A stretch of 16,769 nt of DNA. It comes from Anaerolineales bacterium UBA3082 (GTDB taxonomy: Bacteria; Chloroflexota; Anaerolineae; UBA7937). Numbering within the stretch: the stretch's first letter is position 1; every line of letters begins with the position of its first letter. The stretch lies in contig DFBK01000012.1 in assembly GCA_002366595.1 (NCBI GenBank), forward strand, positions 1 through 16,769, read 5' to 3'. Below the pieces are notes generated by a model. That model was not told where the DNA came from. It did not search any database and saw only the letters and a program-made list of their open reading frames with translations. The translations under genes were made by a program, and so were the position numbers. Shown here piece by piece: positions 13,883-16,769 of the stretch.

Positions 13883-14532
13883 CCCAGCACTTCACCTGTG
13901 CACCACCCGGCACAGACTGCGCAGGTAAAGGCGCAGGGGACACATCCAAAGAAGGCGAGGATACACTGGGTGATGCACAATGTCCATGCGAGACCCCGGC
14001 AGTCTCCTCCCGCGAGACAATTCGACACGCAAGCCGAAGTACAAGGGTTGAGGACGGTGCGCAATACTTCACCACCCACTACGGAGTACACCTCCATATG
14101 CTCCACGTCCACCACAACAGCACCGATGGCCTGTTCCTGACCGTCGATCTGACCGTAGGTGATGCTAGCTCCCAACCCCTCGCCTTCAAAGGGAATGACG
14201 ACTGCCCATCCTTGATGAGTCCCCTCCTCATCGTCCCAAACGGCGCTCGCAGCCTTAGCCTGGTCCACGCGCGGCGTATAGCCCGCGTCTAGCAAGGCGA
14301 GTCTCAATATTCTTACCTCTTCACTTGTCAGCGCCTGAGCGATGGCCACGTTAGCCTCGGAACCGGTGAGCTCTGTAATGGTTGCACCGAGGATTTCCTC
14401 AGGCACAGTACAGCAGGGGCAATCCTCCCCGTCCTTCGCAAAAGTCGCCCCCTGAAGAGGCAGCACAGTCAACAATGCGGCAACAAGAAGCGCGATGAAC
14501 GGTTTTCTGGTAACCTTTAGTATAGCCCCCAT
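13858..14532 (-). CDS. Secreted protein with a 14-Cys C-terminal tail, halocin C8-like bacteriocin precursor candidate
   Basis: The 224-residue product starts at ATG 14532 behind AGGAGGTGA, an ideal ribosome site. Residues 1-32 form a signal peptide (KVTRKPF, a Leu/Ala/Val core, ATFA). CPCC follows at 38-41. Residues 50-160 form a mixed alpha/beta domain starting TITELTGSEANVAIAQALTS and containing LRLALLDAGYTPRVDQAKAAS. The last 64 residues (161-224) carry 14 cysteines with small and hydrophobic residues between them, ending VAACCL. A regulator-like ELTG...GY.P domain joined to a Cys-rich tail resembles the archaeal halocin C8 precursor and its bacterial relatives, where the N-terminal part gives immunity and the tail is the peptide. 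This assignment is from memory of the architecture, not a search. A LuxR-type gene with twin palindromes lies upstream. Confidence 0.75.
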   Translation of the reverse strand: MGAILKVTRKPFIALLVAALLTVLPLQGATFAKDGEDCPCCTVPEEILGATITELTGSEANVAIAQALTSEEVRILRLALLDAGYTPRVDQAKAASAVWDDEEGTHQGWAVVIPFEGEGLGASITYGQIDGQEQAIGAVVVDVEHMEVYSVVGGEVLRTVLNPCTSACVSNCLAGGDCRGLAWTLCITQCILAFFGCVPCAFTCAVCAGWCTGEVLGCVAACCL

Positions 14533-14721
14533 GGTTTCACCTCCTATCTTGGCGCGGTCCTAAAGCCTATATTCTTCCATTCTTCCGCCGGCCCCTCCCC
14601 ATCTATTTATCCCACTTCACCTCCCACCTCTACTTGATACCCAACGACTCTACATTGATGGCCTACCCCACGCCCGTCAGATAGATAACCCCATCCCGCA
14701 CTACACTGTCGAACCACCTTC

Positions 14722-14750
14722 ATCTTACCACAAAATCACCCTCTTGTCCC
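14722..14750 (-). promoter_or_regulatory. Candidate activator-dependent promoter of the Cys-rich gene
   Basis: The minus strand has a poor -35 (GGGACA), a 17-base spacer and TAAGAT, with TGG before the -10. The predicted start at 14715 gives a 183-base leader. A weak -35 with adjacent palindromes fits activation by a bound regulator. Confidence 0.55.
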
Positions 14751-14765
14751 TACGGAAACCCGTAG
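14750..14765. promoter_or_regulatory. Palindromic operator 1 (lux-box-like), centred at -42.5
   Basis: CTACGG-AAAC-CCGTAG is a perfect 6-base inverted repeat with a 4-base centre. It touches the -35 of the Cys-rich gene promoter. Confidence 0.7.
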
Positions 14766-14772
14766 TTTTGAC

Positions 14773-14788
14773 CTACGGATTTCCGTAG
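14773..14788. promoter_or_regulatory. Palindromic operator 2, centred at -65.5
   Basis: CTACGG-ATTT-CCGTAG repeats the same arms exactly 23 bases from operator 1. It also encodes the last residues and stop of the LuxR-type gene (NYGNP then TAG). Confidence 0.7.
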
Positions 14789-15102
14789 TTTTTCATATCG
14801 CTCTTCTTGTCATCACCCCAGATTTCCTCAAGGGTCACCAGCCCTTGCCTTAGAGCCTTCAACACTGCTTCGGTCCTATTCCTGGCTCCAAGTTTGCCCA
14901 GAATGTTGGTCATGTGGTACTCCACGGTCTTGATGCTGATTTGAAGTTCGTGGGCGATCTCTCTATTTGCCTTGCCCCTCGCTACGAGGATGAGGACTTG
15001 GCGTTCCCTCTCCGTAAGTCTCCCAGCCATGATTTCTCTAAAGGCCCATATATCCAGCAGATGCACACCAAACTCAAAAGACCCAACCATATTGAAGCAC
15101 AT
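14773..15102 (-). CDS. Stand-alone LuxR/GerE-type transcription regulator
   Basis: The product is 109 residues from ATG 15102 or 85 from ATG 15030; neither has a clear ribosome site. The DNA-binding domain is complete: LTERERQVLILVARGKANRE, then IAHELQISIKTVEYHMTNIL and GKLGARNRTEAVLKALRQGL. The ISIKTVEYH segment is the recognition helix of the GerE/LuxR helix-turn-helix. There is no receiver or autoinducer-binding domain, so it resembles single-domain regulators such as GerE, and its signal is unknown. It lies upstream of the Cys-rich secreted protein on the same strand, with two palindromes at its 3' end that are plausible binding sites. It is therefore the likely direct regulator of that gene. 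Confidence 0.88.
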   Translation of the reverse strand: MCFNMVGSFEFGVHLLDIWAFREIMAGRLTERERQVLILVARGKANREIAHELQISIKTVEYHMTNILGKLGARNRTEAVLKALRQGLVTLEEIWGDDKKSDMKNYGNP

Positions 15103-15266
15103 ATCGCTTACTGAATCACTTACTACGCGTGAACTGATGCTGCTGGACTATTTTGTGGTGATCTTCATGGAGTGATTGATGGGGATGGCCCAGGGAGCGG
15201 TGGGGGGGAAGGGGAGGAATTGATCAACGCTCGCCTTAGCGTAAGGCTTCTTAGTAGAAATGGCCG

Positions 15267-16610
15267 CTAATACTCGTAGCAACTGCCGCCAATGAACTCC
15301 CGGAGGAGCGAAGTGAGCGGGATGGCCACATCATCCTCGACGGGGGTAAGGGGGTTCAATAGTTCGTACACACGCTTAGCGCGGATGAAGGCATCAACTC
15401 GAAGCGGATCGTCCTTATATTCTTCCACCCACTTCTCGAAGTAAGCGATCAGCCTGGCCCTCATTATGGGCAACTCGTACGGCAGGGCACTATTGACGAT
15501 GTAGTCAGCGGTGTTGATTTGGGGGATGATGTGGCGAAGTTCGCTGCTACGGACATAGTGCCAATGCTCCAGGGTCTGGCGGCGATCGTAGGCGCGGCAC
15601 CTGGCGTCCCTCTCCATGCGGCGCATCAGCCGCAAGTCGGTCCAGCGAACGAACTTCCCATCGGGCCCTTTCATCTGGAGCAATGTTTCGATGTATACTT
15701 TGAACTTGCGTTCGTCGGCCACACCCTGGGTCATGTCGGGGAAAAGACCGTGCAGGCTGTCGATAAGGATGATTTCCTTCGGCCCGACCTGCATCGGGGC
15801 TGCGTTATCGTATCGCTTACCCGTTTTGAAGTCGTAACGGGGAAGCAACACCTCCTCCCCAGCGATCAAGCGCACCAAGTGGTCATTGATGAGTTCCAAG
15901 TCCAGGGCCTGCGGCGTCTCGAAGTCGTAATCGCCGAACTCGTCCTTGGGATGGAGTTCCAGGTCGAAGAAGTAGTTGTCGATGTTGAGAGCGATGAGGC
16001 TGAAGCCTATCCTCCGTAACTGGTCACTGAGCTTCGCCGTTGTGGTGGTCTTGCCGGAGCAGGAAGGCCCGGCGATGATAACCATCCTTAGATCGTCCCC
16101 ACGTTCCTTGATCATCTCTGCCGCCGTCGCCAGGTCCTCCTCATAAGCGCTGTCGGATTCCTGCACGATTTCCGGGAACTCCCCCCGGGCGATTCGCATG
16201 TTTAGGCGTTCGACCGTGTTGACATCGTGATCGACGGCCCAAGAAAGGACTTCCCAGATCTTGCGGTAGGGGATGTTCCCAGAGTCACGGTCCGACTTTG
16301 CGATCTTCATTCGCCGCCGGCGGCTCTGTTCGTAACGATACAAAATGTAGGCCTTGGCGACTTTCGCGTGGCCGTTCTCGATCAGCACCTTCTCCACGAT
16401 ATCTTGGATCTCCTCCACGGAGGGGATATGTCCTGGCGGCGTGCTTTCTTCGAGAATAGCAATAACCTGGGCAGTCAGACCTTTTGCGATCGACCGGTCG
16501 CGGCCACCCACCGCCACCGCCGCCCGATAGATAGCGTTAGTGATGCGCTCGCGCTTGAAAGGAACAATAGCGCCCGTTCGCTTGACTACCTGCTTAATTC
16601 TTGAAGTCAT
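15267..16610 (-). CDS. ATP-cone plus uridine-kinase/phosphoribulokinase-like nucleoside kinase
   Basis: The 447-residue product starts at ATG 16610, with GGGAG upstream. Residues about 5-95 form an ATP-cone (VVKRTGAIVPFKRERITNAI, then VEEIQDIVEKVLIENGHAKV and AYILYRYEQ), a nucleotide-sensing domain best known from ribonucleotide reductases and NrdR. From about 175 comes a kinase of the uridine kinase/PRK group: the P-loop GPSCSGKT (181-188), LIALNIDNYFFD, FGDYDFETPQALD, LPRYDFKTGKR and EIILIDSLHGL. The substrate is presumably a nucleoside, but this is inferred. The ATP-cone suggests allosteric control by nucleotides. The TGS domain often joined to this kinase type in other bacteria is absent. 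Confidence 0.85.
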   Translation of the reverse strand: MTSRIKQVVKRTGAIVPFKRERITNAIYRAAVAVGGRDRSIAKGLTAQVIAILEESTPPGHIPSVEEIQDIVEKVLIENGHAKVAKAYILYRYEQSRRRRMKIAKSDRDSGNIPYRKIWEVLSWAVDHDVNTVERLNMRIARGEFPEIVQESDSAYEEDLATAAEMIKERGDDLRMVIIAGPSCSGKTTTTAKLSDQLRRIGFSLIALNIDNYFFDLELHPKDEFGDYDFETPQALDLELINDHLVRLIAGEEVLLPRYDFKTGKRYDNAAPMQVGPKEIILIDSLHGLFPDMTQGVADERKFKVYIETLLQMKGPDGKFVRWTDLRLMRRMERDARCRAYDRRQTLEHWHYVRSSELRHIIPQINTADYIVNSALPYELPIMRARLIAYFEKWVEEYKDDPLRVDAFIRAKRVYELLNPLTPVEDDVAIPLTSLLREFIGGSCYEY

Positions 16611-16643
16611 ATGGGCTCCCAGGATGAGATATCTCCCATTTCT

Positions 16644-16672
16644 ATTCTACTGCTCTAGCAGAGTTCAGTCAA
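16644..16672 (-). promoter_or_regulatory. Promoter of the ATP-cone kinase gene with palindrome in spacer
   Basis: The minus strand has TTGACT, a 17-base spacer and TAGAAT. The spacer holds CTGCT-CT-AGCAG (16650-16661), and the -35 lies in GTCAA-TGG-TTGAC (16668-16680). A perfect GAGATATCTC (16626-16635) lies in the leader. Confidence 0.7.
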
Positions 16673-16769
16673 TGGTTGACGTCAGAGACTGTTGAAAAAG
16701 TGGGATAGATCCTTTGGCAATCGACAATTTCTCCCACAGACTGCTAGAATTTGAACGATTGTAGGGACA

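Noticed and set aside
13800..14075. 91-codon minus-strand frame inside the Cys-rich gene
   Set aside because: It is a shadow of the gene with a signal peptide and ideal ribosome site; its own sequence shows no domain.
15181..15216. G-rich tract (GGGG, GGG, GGGGGGG, GGGG) as a G-quadruplex
   Set aside because: One loop is eight bases and there is no link to a promoter or gene end; it may simply be a purine-rich run.
16685..16769. End of an insertion sequence (ACTGTTGAAAAAGT recalls some IS ends)
   Set aside because: No transposase, no partner inverted repeat and no target duplication are visible in the window.
1..16769. CRISPR array, prophage or transposase genes
   Set aside because: No regularly spaced short repeats apart from the coding TPR array, and no phage or transposase proteins were recognised.

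Overview
The window looks like a bacterial chromosome segment, most probably Chloroflexota (Anaerolineae-like lineage). The basis is indirect. A secreted beta-helix protein ends in a YLPLIMKN-type tail, a short motif common on secreted Chloroflexota proteins. There is also a tiny DUF5679 zinc-ribbon gene, a TPR protein with three N-terminal membrane segments, and an ATP-cone/uridine-kinase-like protein. No single marker proves the phylum. Most genes are well formed. Promoters are unusually readable: nearly all show a 17-base spacer and many carry an extended -10 (TGn before the hexamer).

Left part (1-5.5 kb): a membrane-anchored TPR protein runs off the left edge on the minus strand, preceded by a DUF72 (YecE-like) gene. 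Divergent from these is a ferritin-like di-iron gene followed by a small acidic hypothetical gene. Next come a DUF1848 gene (minus) with a Cys-rich C-terminus and, divergently, a ROK-family sugar kinase (plus).

Middle part (5.5-12 kb): this is the housekeeping core. On the minus strand it holds rplS and rnhB, then further on yraN overlapping miaA. The frequently seen rplS-rnhB-yraN order is split here by about 2.3 kb carrying a GYD-domain gene, an 81-base hairpin element and a secreted right-handed beta-helix gene on the opposite strand. dinB (DNA polymerase IV) diverges from rplS; the two promoters lie back to back and the dinB transcript should be nearly leaderless. A DUF5679 zinc-ribbon gene converges on dinB across a shared bidirectional terminator.

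Right part (12-15.2 kb): this region looks accessory and partly decayed. sfsA is preceded by a broken CoA-binding-protein gene that keeps both its N- and C-terminus and still shares an ATGA overlap with sfsA. A degenerate tRNA-like sequence, a three-helix small membrane protein and a perfect TTGACA-17-TATAAT promoter with a roughly 200-base leader follow. The most interesting unit is a stand-alone LuxR/GerE-type regulator gene followed by a secreted protein with a 64-residue tail containing 14 cysteines, which resembles a halocin C8-like bacteriocin precursor. Between them lie two CTACGG-N4-CCGTAG palindromes, predicted at -42.5 and -65.5 of the precursor's promoter. This suggests a small self-contained regulator-plus-peptide system.

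Right end (15.2-16.8 kb): an ATP-cone plus uridine-kinase/phosphoribulokinase-like protein with its own promoter, whose spacer contains a short palindrome.
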